Of a stretch of 64,000 nt of DNA, positions 52,669-62,543 are shown one piece after another. The notes beneath the pieces are model-generated. The model was not told the DNA's origin and searched no databases. It was given only the letters and a program-made list of their open reading frames with translations. Each line of letters begins with the position of its first letter. Position 1 is the first letter of the stretch. This stretch comes from Paraburkholderia sp. Lineage in GTDB: Bacteria; Pseudomonadota; Gammaproteobacteria; Burkholderiales; Burkholderiaceae. The translations under genes were made by a program, and so were the position numbers. The stretch lies in the NCBI RefSeq assembly GCF_024281035.1, contig NZ_JAMXLH010000029.1, positions 186,001 through 250,000 of the forward strand, written 5' to 3'.

Positions 52669-53736
52669 TCAGCTCGCTGATGTGTCGATCACCTTGAAGC
52701 GCGAGCGCTTGTTCACGCGGATCACGGTCTGATACGCCTCCACATACTGCTGCGCCATGCGGCGGGACGTGAAGCGCGCCTCGAACTGCCGGCGCACCCC
52801 CGTGCGCGGCACGCGCGCAATGCGGTTCACCGCGGCCACGGCGCCGATTTCGTCCTCGACGATGAAGCCCGTCACGCCCTCGTCCACCACTTCCGGCACG
52901 GCGCCTCGATTGAACGCGATCACCGGCGTGCCGCACGCCATCGCCTCGATCATCACGAGGCCGAACGGCTCCGGCCAGTCAATCGGAAAGAGCAGCGCAT
53001 GCGCGCCCGAGAGGAAATTGGCCTTCTCGGCATCGGAGATCTCGCCGACGAACTCGACGTTCGGCATGGCGAAAAGCGGCTTGATCTCGTGCTCGAAGTA
53101 CTCGCGGTCGGCCTCGTCGACCTTCGCGGCGATACGGATAGGCAACCCGCAGCGCTGCGCGATGCGAATCGCCGTATCCACGCGCTTTTCCGGCGAGATA
53201 CGGCCCAGAAATGCAAGGTAGCGCTGCTCGACGGGCTGCGGCGTGTAGAGGTTTTCGGGCAACCCGTGATAGACGGTCGTGAGCCATTTGGCCTGCGGCA
53301 TCGGCTGACGCTGCGCATTCGAAATGGAAATGACCGGCGCCGTGTCGAAGGTATCGAAAACCGGCTGCTGCTCGGGCAGATCGAGGCGGCCGTGCAGCGT
53401 CGTCACGAATGGCGTTTCCTGGCGTTTGAACACCGAAAACGAGTAGTAATCCATATGGAAGTGCAGCACGTCGAACTGGTCGGCCTGGCGGCGCACCATT
53501 TCCATCAGCAGCATGTGCGGCGCGATCCTGTCGCGGATGCCCGGATCGAGTCTCAGCGCGCGGGGCCAGACAGGTTCGAGCTTCGCGCTCGTCACGGAAT
53601 CGCCGCTCGCGAACAGCGTGACATCGTGGCCGAGATCAACCAGCGCTTCGGTGATGTACGACACCGCGCGCTCGGTGCCGCCGTAGAGCTTGGGCGGAAC
53701 CGATTCGGTCAGCGGGGCGATCTGCGCAATTCTCAT
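52669..53736 (-). CDS. GT4-family glycosyltransferase
   Basis: This is a 355-residue cytosolic GT-B enzyme. The N-terminal acceptor domain contains YGGTERAVSYITEAL and the C-terminal domain contains LGRISPEKRVDTAIRIAQ, a nucleotide-sugar site with E in PEPFGLVMIEAMACGTPVIA. The start at 53736 has GGAGAC upstream. It sits next to otsA, so it may make a trehalose- or glucan-type product, but the acceptor is not shown by sequence. Confidence 0.88.
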   Translation of the reverse strand: MRIAQIAPLTESVPPKLYGGTERAVSYITEALVDLGHDVTLFASGDSVTSAKLEPVWPRALRLDPGIRDRIAPHMLLMEMVRRQADQFDVLHFHMDYYSFSVFKRQETPFVTTLHGRLDLPEQQPVFDTFDTAPVISISNAQRQPMPQAKWLTTVYHGLPENLYTPQPVEQRYLAFLGRISPEKRVDTAIRIAQRCGLPIRIAAKVDEADREYFEHEIKPLFAMPNVEFVGEISDAEKANFLSGAHALLFPIDWPEPFGLVMIEAMACGTPVIAFNRGAVPEVVDEGVTGFIVEDEIGAVAAVNRIARVPRTGVRRQFEARFTSRRMAQQYVEAYQTVIRVNKRSRFKVIDTSAS

Positions 53737-54046
53737 CAGGTGTCTCCGGCGATCGGGGGCGTTCGGGTGTGTGCTTCCGCATCGGGCCTCGCCACTTCGA
53801 GGCGCCTCATTGTAAGGCAACCCCTGCGCGGCACAGGCGGGCCATCGGGGCGGAATCGGCGGCGGCTCGCATATATCACGTGGTTTGGTCATTATTCTGC
53901 ACACCACGTGCGAGCGCCCTCGTTTTTTCAATTCCTGTCGGGACTTACATGCGGATACATCACGGCTTCGTCGTGCCGGTCGTGCCGGGTGACATTGTGG
54001 GGTCCGAATCTGTCAATGCCGCGCGCATCATCTGTGCGCAGTGCGC

Positions 54047-55444
54047 TCAATGTGACTTCGGGACGTTGCCGAGATCGCGCAGGAAGCTGTCCCGCCAGAC
54101 GCCGAGGTTGTTGCGCCGCAAGGCGGCCATGTTGATCTCGTAGCGCGCCTGGCGCTCCGCGAGCGGCATCGACAGCGCGTGCTGCAGCGCCTCCGACATG
54201 CCCTCCGCATCGTGAGGATTCACGAGCAGCGCGCCGGTGAGTTCGGCGGCTGCGCCCGCGAAGATCGACAGCACGAGTACGCCCGGATCGTTGGGATTCT
54301 GGGCGGCCACGTATTCCTTGGCGACGAGATTCATCCCGTCGTGCAGCGGCGTGACATAGCCCACCTGCGATTCCCGAAAGAGCGACATCAGCTTCGCGTG
54401 GTCGTATTGCTGGCTCAGATAGCGGATCGGCGTGTAATCGAGACCCGAGTAGCGGCCGTTGATGCGCCCGGCTTCGCGCTCCAGCTCTTCGCGGATCAGC
54501 TTGTAGCTCGCGACATCGGAACGCGTGGGCGGTGCGATCTGCACGAGCGTGACCTTGCCGCGCCACGCCGGTACTTGTTCGAGCAACTGCTCGAACGCAT
54601 GAAAACGCTCGACGAGTCCTTTAGAGTAATCGAGCCGGTCCACGCTCATGACGAGCTTGCGTCCTTCGAGGCTCTGCTTGAGGTCGAGCACCTCGTCGCG
54701 GCCTTCGTCACGCTCGGCCTGTGCGGCGATTTCGTCGGGAAACACGCCGATGCGGTAGACGCCCGTGCGCAGCTTGCGCCCGAACGCTTCCACCGAAGCC
54801 CCTTCGCCTTGCGCACGCACCGTGCCGCGCGCAGTGCGCGCGATGTAGTCGAGGAAGGCCTGCTGGTCGTTCTGTGTCTGGAATCCGAGCAGATCGTAGC
54901 AACACAGCGAACGGACGAGTTCGTCGTGCGACGGGATCGTCTGCAGCACCTGCGGCGAGGGAAACGGAATATGCAGGAAAAAGCCGATGCGGTTCTCGAT
55001 GTCCTCAGAGCGCAACGCCTCGGCGAACGGGATCAAATGGTAGTCGTGGACCCAGATGTTGTCGTCGGGATGAATGAGCTTCACGAGCTTGTGGGCGAGC
55101 CACGCATTGACGCGCCGGTAGCCCGTGTACTCGTCGCGTTCGTAGCGCGCAAGATCGTTGCGGTAGTGGAAAATCGGCCATAACGTGGCGTTCGAAAAAC
55201 CGCGGTAGTACTGGTCGTAGTCCTTGCGCGAAAGGCCGACCGTCGCGAACGTCACGGCGCCCTCCTTGACGAGCATCGGCCCCGCATTCGCCACCGATTC
55301 GCTCACGACATCGCCGCTCCAGCCGAACCAGACGCCGCCTCCGTCCTTCAGCGCGCCGAACACGGCGACGGCGAGGCCGCCCGCAGCGCCTTTCGCCTCC
55401 GATGGCGTTGCCACGCGGTTCGATACGACGATCAATCTGCCCAT
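54047..55444 (-). CDS. otsA: Trehalose-6-phosphate synthase
   Basis: This is a 465-residue GT20 enzyme that joins UDP-glucose and glucose-6-phosphate to trehalose-6-phosphate. Motifs: SNRVATPSEAKGAAGGLAVA at the N-terminus, WVHDYHLIPFAE, FLHIPFPSP and VDRLDYSKGLVERFHAFE. GAGGACGGG precedes the ATG. Trehalose protects against osmotic and drought stress. No otsB phosphatase gene is next to it in the window. Confidence 0.95.
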   Translation of the reverse strand: MGRLIVVSNRVATPSEAKGAAGGLAVAVFGALKDGGGVWFGWSGDVVSESVANAGPMLVKEGAVTFATVGLSRKDYDQYYRGFSNATLWPIFHYRNDLARYERDEYTGYRRVNAWLAHKLVKLIHPDDNIWVHDYHLIPFAEALRSEDIENRIGFFLHIPFPSPQVLQTIPSHDELVRSLCCYDLLGFQTQNDQQAFLDYIARTARGTVRAQGEGASVEAFGRKLRTGVYRIGVFPDEIAAQAERDEGRDEVLDLKQSLEGRKLVMSVDRLDYSKGLVERFHAFEQLLEQVPAWRGKVTLVQIAPPTRSDVASYKLIREELEREAGRINGRYSGLDYTPIRYLSQQYDHAKLMSLFRESQVGYVTPLHDGMNLVAKEYVAAQNPNDPGVLVLSIFAGAAAELTGALLVNPHDAEGMSEALQHALSMPLAERQARYEINMAALRRNNLGVWRDSFLRDLGNVPKSH

Positions 55445-55614
55445 CTATCCCGTCCTCCACTCGTGCGTTCATGTGCGTAGTTCATGCCTGCGGCAGCAGC
55501 CGATGCTGATCGATGCGGTGAGGCTCGCGCATGGATTTGCGCTTATCAGCATGGGGCGTGCCACGCATGACGCGCACAGCATCTCCAACGGCAGCGAGCA
55601 GCCGAAAGCAGCCG

Positions 55615-56880
55615 TCACCGGGTGCGCCGCCCTGCGCCGCTCGCCGCATGGCTGGCCGGGACCGCCGCTGAGGCGTGCTGCATATCGCCCGCGACGTTGG
55701 TGCGCACCACGCTGCCGGTCACCGGATCGGCTTCCGTGTTCGCTGCCGTGCTCGATGCCGCAGGCTGCGCGGGCTGCGGCTCCCATACCGGCATGTCGGC
55801 TGCGCTGCTTTCCGGTTCCGCCGACACCTCCGCGCGCGTACGCGGCAGGAATTGCGGATAGTGCGCGTTCATAAAGGCGAACAGCCCTTCGCGCACGCGG
55901 CAGCGCAGATCCCAGTTCAGCCCTGAGTTGGGCGAGCTGACCAGCACGCGCAACTGCATCGCCCGCTCGTTGGCATCGGTGACCTGCAGGACCTGTACCC
56001 GGCCATCCCATTCGGGCGCGGGCGCGACGATACGTGACAGTTCCTCGCGCAGCGGCGCAAGCGGCATGCGGAAATCGAGCCACAGGAAGACGGAGCCGAT
56101 GATCTGCGAGCTGTTGCGCGTCCAGTTCGTAAACGGGTTTTCGATGAACCATTGCAGCGGCACGATCAAGCGGCGCTGATCCCAGATACGCACGGACACG
56201 TAGGTGCCGGTGATCTCCTCGATGCGCCCCCACTCGCCCTGGATCACGACCACGTCGTCGAGCCGGATGGGCTGCGTGAGCGCGATCTGAAGCCCGGCGA
56301 TCAGATTGCCGAGCACGGGGCGTGCCGCGATACCGGCGACGAGACCGGCCACACCCGCCGAAGCGAGCAGGCTCGCGCCGAACTGCCGGACATTCGGGAA
56401 GGTCATGAGCGCCGCGCCGACGCCGACGATCATGATCAGGATCATGACCGTGCGTGCGAGCACACGTGCCTGGGTATGGATGCGGCGGGCCTGGAGGTTG
56501 TCGACGATGTCGATCGGATGGGCCGCGATGATCGCCTCGCCGATGGCCGCTGCGCAGCGCACGGAAAGCCATGTGATCGCTGCAATGAGCGCGACGGCGA
56601 CGAGTTCGCGCAGGCTGGAGATGAAGCGCAACGTGTCGGGCGCCTGCCACCACACGAATTCGGCCGCGAGAATGAGGATGACCGCGAGCGCGGGCTGGCG
56701 GACGTAGCGCACGATCACGCTCACGCGCGGATACGGCCCGGCGATGCGGCGCAGCACGCGCGAGCCAAGCCAGTGAACGGCCGCGGCAAACACGAGCGCG
56801 ACGGCACTGACGATAAGCGTGCCGAGCCAGGTTTGCAGCGGCGCGTTGGCGATACGCGAGAGATCGTCGATGCTCGGCAT
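55615..56880 (-). CDS. MscS-family mechanosensitive ion channel
   Basis: This is a 421-residue membrane protein with four or five helices in the first 190 residues, then the MscS pore helix (FGASLLASAGVAGLVAGIAARPVLGNLIAG) and the beta domain (VVVIQGEWGRIEEITGTYVSVRIWDQRRLIVPLQ). The C-terminal 70 residues are Ala, Pro and Ser-rich and probably disordered. The start at 56880 has AGGAGG about 14 bases upstream. It protects against hypoosmotic shock and may be coordinated with otsA. Confidence 0.88.
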   Translation of the reverse strand: MPSIDDLSRIANAPLQTWLGTLIVSAVALVFAAAVHWLGSRVLRRIAGPYPRVSVIVRYVRQPALAVILILAAEFVWWQAPDTLRFISSLRELVAVALIAAITWLSVRCAAAIGEAIIAAHPIDIVDNLQARRIHTQARVLARTVMILIMIVGVGAALMTFPNVRQFGASLLASAGVAGLVAGIAARPVLGNLIAGLQIALTQPIRLDDVVVIQGEWGRIEEITGTYVSVRIWDQRRLIVPLQWFIENPFTNWTRNSSQIIGSVFLWLDFRMPLAPLREELSRIVAPAPEWDGRVQVLQVTDANERAMQLRVLVSSPNSGLNWDLRCRVREGLFAFMNAHYPQFLPRTRAEVSAEPESSAADMPVWEPQPAQPAASSTAANTEADPVTGSVVRTNVAGDMQHASAAVPASHAASGAGRRTR

Positions 56881-57038
56881 CTGCGGTCTGTTCCTCCTGA
56901 GCCTGGCGGCTACGCGTGGAAACAGCACAAGCGACACGAACGCCACGGCCGCGGACGAAAACGGCGCAGCGTCAGCTGCCTACAGGCTCAACCCGCCTCT
57001 ACCCATCCAACCAGCTCGTCGAGCCTGCCATGAGGGGC

Positions 57039-57395
57039 TCAGCTGCCGGGCTTGCAGGGAAAGGCTTTACCGAGACCGAGCGAAACAGCCGTGCTTGCGT
57101 TGTAGCCAATGATGTTCGGGTTGTCGGCGATGTACCTGCGCACCGCGTCGGTCAACTGCGCCGTGCGTGCGTCCGGCGGCAGGCAGAAATACTGGCCGAC
57201 GCGCGGGCCGGTCGTACCGCCGATCGCGTCGATCGTGTTGAACACGCCATCCGCGGCGCCTTCGATGTAGGCCGCGCACGCGCTGCGCGAGGCGACATCC
57301 GTTTTCATGCAGAGCCGGTTGAGATCGCCCGCCGTGAAGGCAAACGCCGAAAGCGGCAGGACGAGCGCGCTGGCGCAAATCAGAGCCCGCAGCAT
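57039..57395 (-). CDS. Rap1a/Tai-family immunity-like protein
   Basis: This is a 118-residue secreted protein with a signal peptide ending SAFAF. The mature domain matches the Rap1a/Tai fold of type VI secretion immunity proteins (CMKTDVASRSACAAYIEGAADGVF, then FCLPPDAR), with Cys pairs placed for disulfides. AAGGAG precedes the ATG. No type VI effector or secretion gene is in the window, so it is an orphan member that may have another role. Confidence 0.78.
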   Translation of the reverse strand: MLRALICASALVLPLSAFAFTAGDLNRLCMKTDVASRSACAAYIEGAADGVFNTIDAIGGTTGPRVGQYFCLPPDARTAQLTDAVRRYIADNPNIIGYNASTAVSLGLGKAFPCKPGS

Positions 57396-57479
57396 GATTC
57401 TCCTTATTAGTGACGTATCGTGCGGCGCCCCGTCGAGTCGCCGCAGGCTGCCGGCCGTTCCGGGCGGCCGGCAACCCGG

Positions 57480-58232
57480 TTATTTTGCACCGTTTTGCGG
57501 GGCTGCCGCAGTGCCGGACTGGCCGCCCGACTGCGCCATGCGCGCGCTCAACCCCTTGATCGCGTCCGGCGCCTTGTACTGTTTCGCGAAATCGAGCGCG
57601 TTCATGCCGATCTGGTTCTTCGCGTTGAGGTTCGCGCCGCTGTCGAGCAGCAGCTTGACCGTCGACATGTGATCGCCGCGCGCGGCCATCATGAGCGGCG
57701 TCGTGCCGTTGGGCGAAAGCGCGTCGACCTGGGCCGAATAGCCGAGCAGCAGTTTCGCGATGTCGTCGTTGCCGTTCGCCGCGGCATAGTGCAGCGGGGT
57801 CCAGCCCTTCTTGTTCACTTGCGCGCCCTTCGTGATCAGCAGCTTCACGAGGTCGAGGTCGCCGTTGAGGGCCGCGAGCATCAGCGCGTTTTCGCCCGCG
57901 CGGTCTTCCGCGTCGATCTTCGTCTTCGGATTGTCGAGCAGCAGCGCGGCGACCTTGTCGGATTTCTCGCGCGCGGCCAAAACGAGAAGCGGGTTGCCCT
58001 GCTCGTCGACGGCGTTTGGATCGAGCCCCGTGCCGAGATCGCTGGCGACGCCCTTGTCATCGTCGAACTTGACGGATTTCACGAGCGAGGTGATCGATGC
58101 GGCCTGAACGGGCGCGCTCGCCAGCACTGCCGCGCTCATGCCGAAGACGAGCGCCGCGGCCATGCGCCGCGCCGCGGTGGTGCGTGCAGCACGCACGGTA
58201 AAGACGATGGGAAGTAGCGGTTTGGAGTTCAT
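57480..58232 (-). CDS. Secreted ankyrin-repeat protein
   Basis: This is a 250-residue protein with a long signal peptide (cleavage near APVQAA) and four to five ankyrin repeats (residues about 60-220; GNPLLVLAARE, GENALMLAALNGDLDLVKLL, GWTPLHYAAANGNDDIAKLL, GTTPLMMAARGDHMSTVKLL). The tail is Gln and Ala-rich. Periplasmic protein-interaction role is likely. AAGG precedes the ATG. Confidence 0.88.
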   Translation of the reverse strand: MNSKPLLPIVFTVRAARTTAARRMAAALVFGMSAAVLASAPVQAASITSLVKSVKFDDDKGVASDLGTGLDPNAVDEQGNPLLVLAAREKSDKVAALLLDNPKTKIDAEDRAGENALMLAALNGDLDLVKLLITKGAQVNKKGWTPLHYAAANGNDDIAKLLLGYSAQVDALSPNGTTPLMMAARGDHMSTVKLLLDSGANLNAKNQIGMNALDFAKQYKAPDAIKGLSARMAQSGGQSGTAAAPQNGAK

Positions 58233-58296
58233 GTCAAGCCTTAAAATTATTCGCTATCGTTATGATAATAAACGGTATTGACAGCTTGAAAGTGCC

Positions 58297-59085
58297 TTAT
58301 TCGACGGCTTGGGGAATCTTGAAGAGCCGGAAGAAGTTCTGCGTGGTAGCCGCACCGAGTTCGGCGTCGGACAACCCACGCTGCTGTGCAATGAATCTTC
58401 CGACATAACTTACGTACGCAGGTTCATTGGGTTTGCCGCGATAGGGTACCGGCGCAAGGTACGGCGAGTCGGTTTCGATCAGAAGACGCTCGATCGGCAC
58501 CCGGCGCGCGACCTCCTGGACATCGGTCGCGCTCTTGAATGTCACGATACCTGACAACGAGATATGGAAGTTCTGCGCGAGCGCGCGCTCGGCGACCGGC
58601 CAGGGCTCGGTGAAACAGTGCATCACGCCGCCCGGCACGCCCGCGCGCTCCTCTTCCATGAGCCGCAGGGTGTCGTCGGCGGACGCGCGCGTGTGGACGA
58701 TCAGCGGCTTGTTCGTCGCGTGTGCCGCGCGGATATGGGTGCGGAAGCGCTCGCGCTGCCATTCCATGTCGGCGACAGTGCGCTCGCCGAGGCGGTAGTA
58801 ATCGAGCCCCGTTTCGCCGATCGCCACCACCTTCGGATGGGCGGCCAGCTCGGCCAGTTCAGCGACGGTGGGCTCCTTCGCGTCCTCATGGTCGGGGTGG
58901 ACGCCGACCGAGGCGTAGACGTTCTCGAACCGCTCGGCGATATCGAGCACCGACGGCAGCGTCTCGAGATCGACTGAAACGCACAGTGCGTGCGTGACGT
59001 CGTGGGTGAGCATGTTCTCGAGCACCTGTGGCAGGCGCTCGCCGAGACCTTCGAAGTTGATGTGGCAATGCGAATCGACAAACAT
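58297..59085 (-). CDS. tatD: TatD-family metal-dependent deoxyribonuclease
   Basis: This is a 262-residue TIM-barrel hydrolase. Metal ligands include the H-x-H of DSHCHIN (residues 6 and 8), the Glu in IGETGLDYY, plus later His and Asp (CFTEPW, ETDSPYLAP). The YcfH subgroup. It is the usual neighbour of tmk-holB and probably contributes to DNA repair or 3'-5' exonuclease activity. Confidence 0.92.
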   Translation of the reverse strand: MFVDSHCHINFEGLGERLPQVLENMLTHDVTHALCVSVDLETLPSVLDIAERFENVYASVGVHPDHEDAKEPTVAELAELAAHPKVVAIGETGLDYYRLGERTVADMEWQRERFRTHIRAAHATNKPLIVHTRASADDTLRLMEEERAGVPGGVMHCFTEPWPVAERALAQNFHISLSGIVTFKSATDVQEVARRVPIERLLIETDSPYLAPVPYRGKPNEPAYVSYVGRFIAQQRGLSDAELGAATTQNFFRLFKIPQAVE

Positions 59086-59103
59086 GGACAGTCCTGCGCA
59101 GGT

Positions 59104-59619
59104 TCAGGCGGCGGCGGGCGCGGTATCGAGCCGCTTGCCGAGGATGATGAGATCGCGCTCGACGCCGTCGAGCACGGCGACGCGCGGCAGCGATCCCCAC
59201 ACGGCAAAGCCGAAGCGGCTGAAAAGCCGCATGCTCGGCTCATTGTGGCCGAACACGAAACCCAGCACCGTGTGGATGTCGAGCCCCGGCGCGGCTTCGA
59301 TGGCGGCGGCGAGCAACTGGCGGCCGAGCCCCTTGCCGCGCGCGGTTTCGTCCAGGTAGATGCTGACCTCGGACGTGTGACGGTACGCCGGGCGTCCGTA
59401 AAAATCGGAAAAACTCAGCCACCCGACGACGCGGCCGCCTTCTTCGACCACCCACAGCGGCCGCTTCGCGGGGCCGTGCGCGTGGAACCACGGCAGGCGG
59501 CTTTCCACGCTGACCGGCTCCAGATCGGCGGTGACGAGCCGTGACGGCACGGTCGAGTTATAGATCGCGACGATGTCGTGCAGATCGTCGAGGGTGGCAT
59601 CCCGGTAGACAAGACTCAT
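59104..59619 (-). CDS. GNAT-family N-acetyltransferase
   Basis: This is a 171-residue enzyme. Strand-helix pattern RDATLDDLHDIVAIYNSTVPSR and acetyl-CoA loop LDETARGKGLGRQLL place it in GNAT, near the phosphinothricin-type (PAT) group. The ATG at 59619 is chosen over an in-frame GTG three codons earlier. It sits between holB and tatD. In many relatives that position is filled by another gene. Confidence 0.88.
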   Translation of the reverse strand: MSLVYRDATLDDLHDIVAIYNSTVPSRLVTADLEPVSVESRLPWFHAHGPAKRPLWVVEEGGRVVGWLSFSDFYGRPAYRHTSEVSIYLDETARGKGLGRQLLAAAIEAAPGLDIHTVLGFVFGHNEPSMRLFSRFGFAVWGSLPRVAVLDGVERDLIILGKRLDTAPAAA

Positions 59620-59691
59620 GGTGATCACGATTCGGATAGCGGCTGGCCGTGCTGCCGATGGCGCGCAGGCCGGTCCATCCCGGCCCGGGGC

Positions 59692-60747
59692 TCAGGCGAA
59701 CAATTCACGATAGCCGAGAAACAGCTCCTCGAACACGAGGCGAGCATTTAACGGATGGTTCTCCACGGCACGTTGGCGCGTGACGGTCTTCAGATAACGT
59801 GCGAGCGCGCTGGCGTCGAGCTTCGCGGCGCAGCGCGCGAGCGCGGTGTTTGCTTGCGGGAAGTAACGCGGACGGCCCGCCGTGCGCTCGGCAAGCAGAT
59901 CGTAGACCCAGCGCTGCAGCCATCCGAGCACGAGCGGCACCGGCAGCTTCTGGAGCGTTTCACCGCACGCAAAGGCATCGCACGCGGCGCCCGCCGAAAG
60001 CTGCGCGATCGTCCAGTCGCGCAAGGTGCGGTTCTCGTCGTGCGCGAGCGCGAGTGCCGCGAGCGGCGCACCGCCCGCCTCGGCGAGCAAGCCTGCCGCT
60101 CCGGCGACGCCCTGCGCCGCGAGCCACGCTTGCGCGGCCTCGGGCGCTGGCGTCGTCATCGGCCACTGGCGGCAGCGGCTGATGATGGTCGGCAAGAGCC
60201 GGTCGACGCGCGCCGACACCAGCAGGAAGACGACACCCGCGGGCGGCTCTTCCAGCGTCTTCAGCAGGGCATTCGCGGCAGCCACGTTGAGCGCTTCGGC
60301 CGGGTACAGCACGACCACGCGCATGCCGCCGCGATGCGAGCCGACGCCCGCGAAGTCGAGCAGCGCGCGCACCTGCTCGATGCGGATCTCTTTGCTCGGC
60401 GTACGGCTCTTCTTGCCGTCATCGTCGCTCTTGTCGCCCTTGTCTCCTTTCTCGGCTGCCTTCTCGCCGTCCTCGGCGCCCGGCATGCCTGCTTCGCCTG
60501 CCAGCGCCTCGGGTACGACGATCCGATAGTCGGGATGGTTGCCCTGCATGAGCCACTTGCACGCGGGGCAGGTGTCGCACGGCTCGCCATTGGGCTTCGG
60601 CGCTTCGCAGAGCAGACCCTGAGCCAGGTGCTGCGCAAAGCGGAGCTTGCCGATCCCGGCCTGGCCATGCAGCAGCAGCGCGTGCGGCCAGTGGCTACGC
60701 AATTGCTGGAGACGCTCCCAGTCGCCGGTCTGCCACGGATAGATCAT
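59692..60747 (-). CDS. holB: DNA polymerase III subunit delta prime
   Basis: This is a 351-residue AAA+ clamp-loader subunit. The P-loop is GQAGIGK (28-34). A zinc module uses Cys47, Cys57, Cys60 and Cys63. SRC motif: IISRCRQW. Residues about 86-115 form an acidic and lysine-rich insertion (E-K-G-D-K repeats) that I do not expect in most HolB proteins. It works in the gamma complex with subunits DnaX and HolA. It follows tmk after 86 bases. Confidence 0.93.
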   Translation of the reverse strand: MIYPWQTGDWERLQQLRSHWPHALLLHGQAGIGKLRFAQHLAQGLLCEAPKPNGEPCDTCPACKWLMQGNHPDYRIVVPEALAGEAGMPGAEDGEKAAEKGDKGDKSDDDGKKSRTPSKEIRIEQVRALLDFAGVGSHRGGMRVVVLYPAEALNVAAANALLKTLEEPPAGVVFLLVSARVDRLLPTIISRCRQWPMTTPAPEAAQAWLAAQGVAGAAGLLAEAGGAPLAALALAHDENRTLRDWTIAQLSAGAACDAFACGETLQKLPVPLVLGWLQRWVYDLLAERTAGRPRYFPQANTALARCAAKLDASALARYLKTVTRQRAVENHPLNARLVFEELFLGYRELFA

Positions 60748-60833
60748 TTTTAAATCAATCGATTAGCGGAGAAAGTCTGGATTTGAGGCGAACTCAACAC
60801 CAAGACATGAATTTTGCAAATAACGTTGTTAAA

Positions 60834-61454
60834 TCAAAGTTCTGCAATGATTTCTTCGAGTTGTTTGCGAATCGCTTCGATGCTTTGTGTCGAATCGATG
60901 ATCGAGAACCGGCACGGCGCCTCTTCGGCCCGGCGCAGATATTCGTCGCGCGTGCGGGTGAAGAACGCTTCGGTTTCGCTCTCGAAGCGGTCCGGCTCGC
61001 GCGCCGCGCCGCGCCGTTCGCTCGCCGTATCGGTCGGCACGTCGAACAGCACCGTCCGGTCGGGCTGGAAACCGCCCTGCACCCACCGCTCCAGCGCCTC
61101 CAGCTTGTCGCGCGGCAACCCGCGGCCGCCGCCCTGATAGGCGAAGGTGGCGTCGGTGAAGCGGTCGGAGAGCACCCAGTCGCCCCGCGCGAGCGCCGGC
61201 TCGATGACCTGCGCGAGATGCTCGCGGCGCGCGGCGAACATCAGCAGCGCCTCGGTTTCGAGGTCCATCGGCTGGTGCAGCAGGATTTCGCGCAGCGTTT
61301 CGCCAAGGGGCGTGCCGCCCGGTTCGCGCGTCATGACCACCGTGCGCCCGCTCGGGGCGAGCTTTTCGGCGAGCCTGTCGCGAAACCAGGCCAGATGCGT
61401 GGTCTTGCCCGCACCGTCGATGCCCTCGAACGTGATGAATCGGCCCCGCGCCAT
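60834..61454 (-). CDS. tmk: Thymidylate kinase
   Basis: This is a 206-residue kinase making dTDP from dTMP. P-loop [11 protein letters not shown] at 8-18, the [16 protein letters not shown] region and [11 protein letters not shown] near 43-53, which is the E. coli-type arrangement of catalytic Arg. Its ATG directly follows the mltG stop, so they are cotranscribed. Confidence 0.95.
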   Translation of the reverse strand: MARGRFITFEGIDGAGKTTHLAWFRDRLAEKLAPSGRTVVMTREPGGTPLGETLREILLHQPMDLETEALLMFAARREHLAQVIEPALARGDWVLSDRFTDATFAYQGGGRGLPRDKLEALERWVQGGFQPDRTVLFDVPTDTASERRGAAREPDRFESETEAFFTRTRDEYLRRAEEAPCRFSIIDSTQSIEAIRKQLEEIIAEL

Positions 61455-62465
61455 TTACTGCCCTCGAATGTATTTGTCGACGGCCTTGTTGTGGTCGACA
61501 AGATTGTCAGAAAAAACGCTGCTGCCATCGCCCCGCGCCACGAAATACAGCGCAGTGGTCGATGCCGGATTCATCGCCGCCTGCAACGATGCGGCGCCCG
61601 GCAGTGAGATCGGCGTCGGCGGCAGGCCGGGGCGCAGGTACGTATTGTAAAGACTGTCGGTCTGCAGATCGCGTTTGTGCAGGCGGCCGCCATAGCTCTC
61701 GCCAAGACCGTAGATCACGGCCGGATCGGTCTGCAGCGGCATGCCTGTACGCAACCGGTTCGCGAACACGGCGGCCACGAGCGGCCGGTCGTCTGCCCGG
61801 CCCGTCTCTTTCTCGATGAGCGATGCGAGCGTAAGCGCCTCATACGGCGACTTGAACGGCAGCCCCGGCGCGCGCGCGGCCCACGCATCGGTGAGGCGCG
61901 TGTTCATGAGCCGGTAGGCGCGGCGGTACACGTCGAGGTCGCTCGTGTCTTTGTCGAACAGGTACGTATCGGGAAAAAACAGGCCTTCGGCGTTGCCCGT
62001 CGGCGCAGGCGGCGCGCCGATCGCGGCCAGGATCTGCGCGTCGGTCATGCCTGCGGTGTCATGGCGCAGCGCGGGGTTCGCATCGAGTTCGGCGCGCATG
62101 CGCTTGAAGGTCCAGCCTTCGATGATCGTCGCAACGTATTCGTTGACGTCGCCGAGCGCCATTTTCTGCAACACTTCGTACGGCGTCACGCCGAGCTTGA
62201 ATTCGTAGTTGCCGGATTTCAGCTTGCTCTGCAGGCCGAGCGCGCGCGTCATCAGCACGAACAGTTCGGTCTGGATGGGCACGCCGCCGCTTTGCAACTG
62301 CGCCGTGACGCTGCGCACGGTGCTGCGCGGCTTGATGGTGACGTCGAGTTGCGCGGAGGCGAGCTGGACAGGCGTAGTGGCCCAATACCAGACACCCGCC
62401 ACCGCGCCGGCGCCGAGCACCGCGAGCGCAGCACCGGCGATAAGGCATTTTCTCAAGAGGGACAT
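61455..62465 (-). CDS. mltG: Endolytic murein transglycosylase MltG
   Basis: This is a 336-residue inner-membrane enzyme with one N-terminal helix (about residues 8-30) and a periplasmic YceG domain that cuts glycan strands to end their elongation. The catalytic Glu is in ASLIEKETG. Start at the ATG at 62465; the in-frame GTG at 62474 is the alternative. It begins the mltG-tmk-holB run, divergent from ygfZ. Confidence 0.93.
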   Translation of the reverse strand: MSLLRKCLIAGAALAVLGAGAVAGVWYWATTPVQLASAQLDVTIKPRSTVRSVTAQLQSGGVPIQTELFVLMTRALGLQSKLKSGNYEFKLGVTPYEVLQKMALGDVNEYVATIIEGWTFKRMRAELDANPALRHDTAGMTDAQILAAIGAPPAPTGNAEGLFFPDTYLFDKDTSDLDVYRRAYRLMNTRLTDAWAARAPGLPFKSPYEALTLASLIEKETGRADDRPLVAAVFANRLRTGMPLQTDPAVIYGLGESYGGRLHKRDLQTDSLYNTYLRPGLPPTPISLPGAASLQAAMNPASTTALYFVARGDGSSVFSDNLVDHNKAVDKYIRGQ

Positions 62466-62543
62466 GCGAAACACGGCTCAAGTGGACCTCATATAATAAC
62501 TGCTTGCCCTCGCCAACGTCAGGATTGACTGTTCACCGAATCC

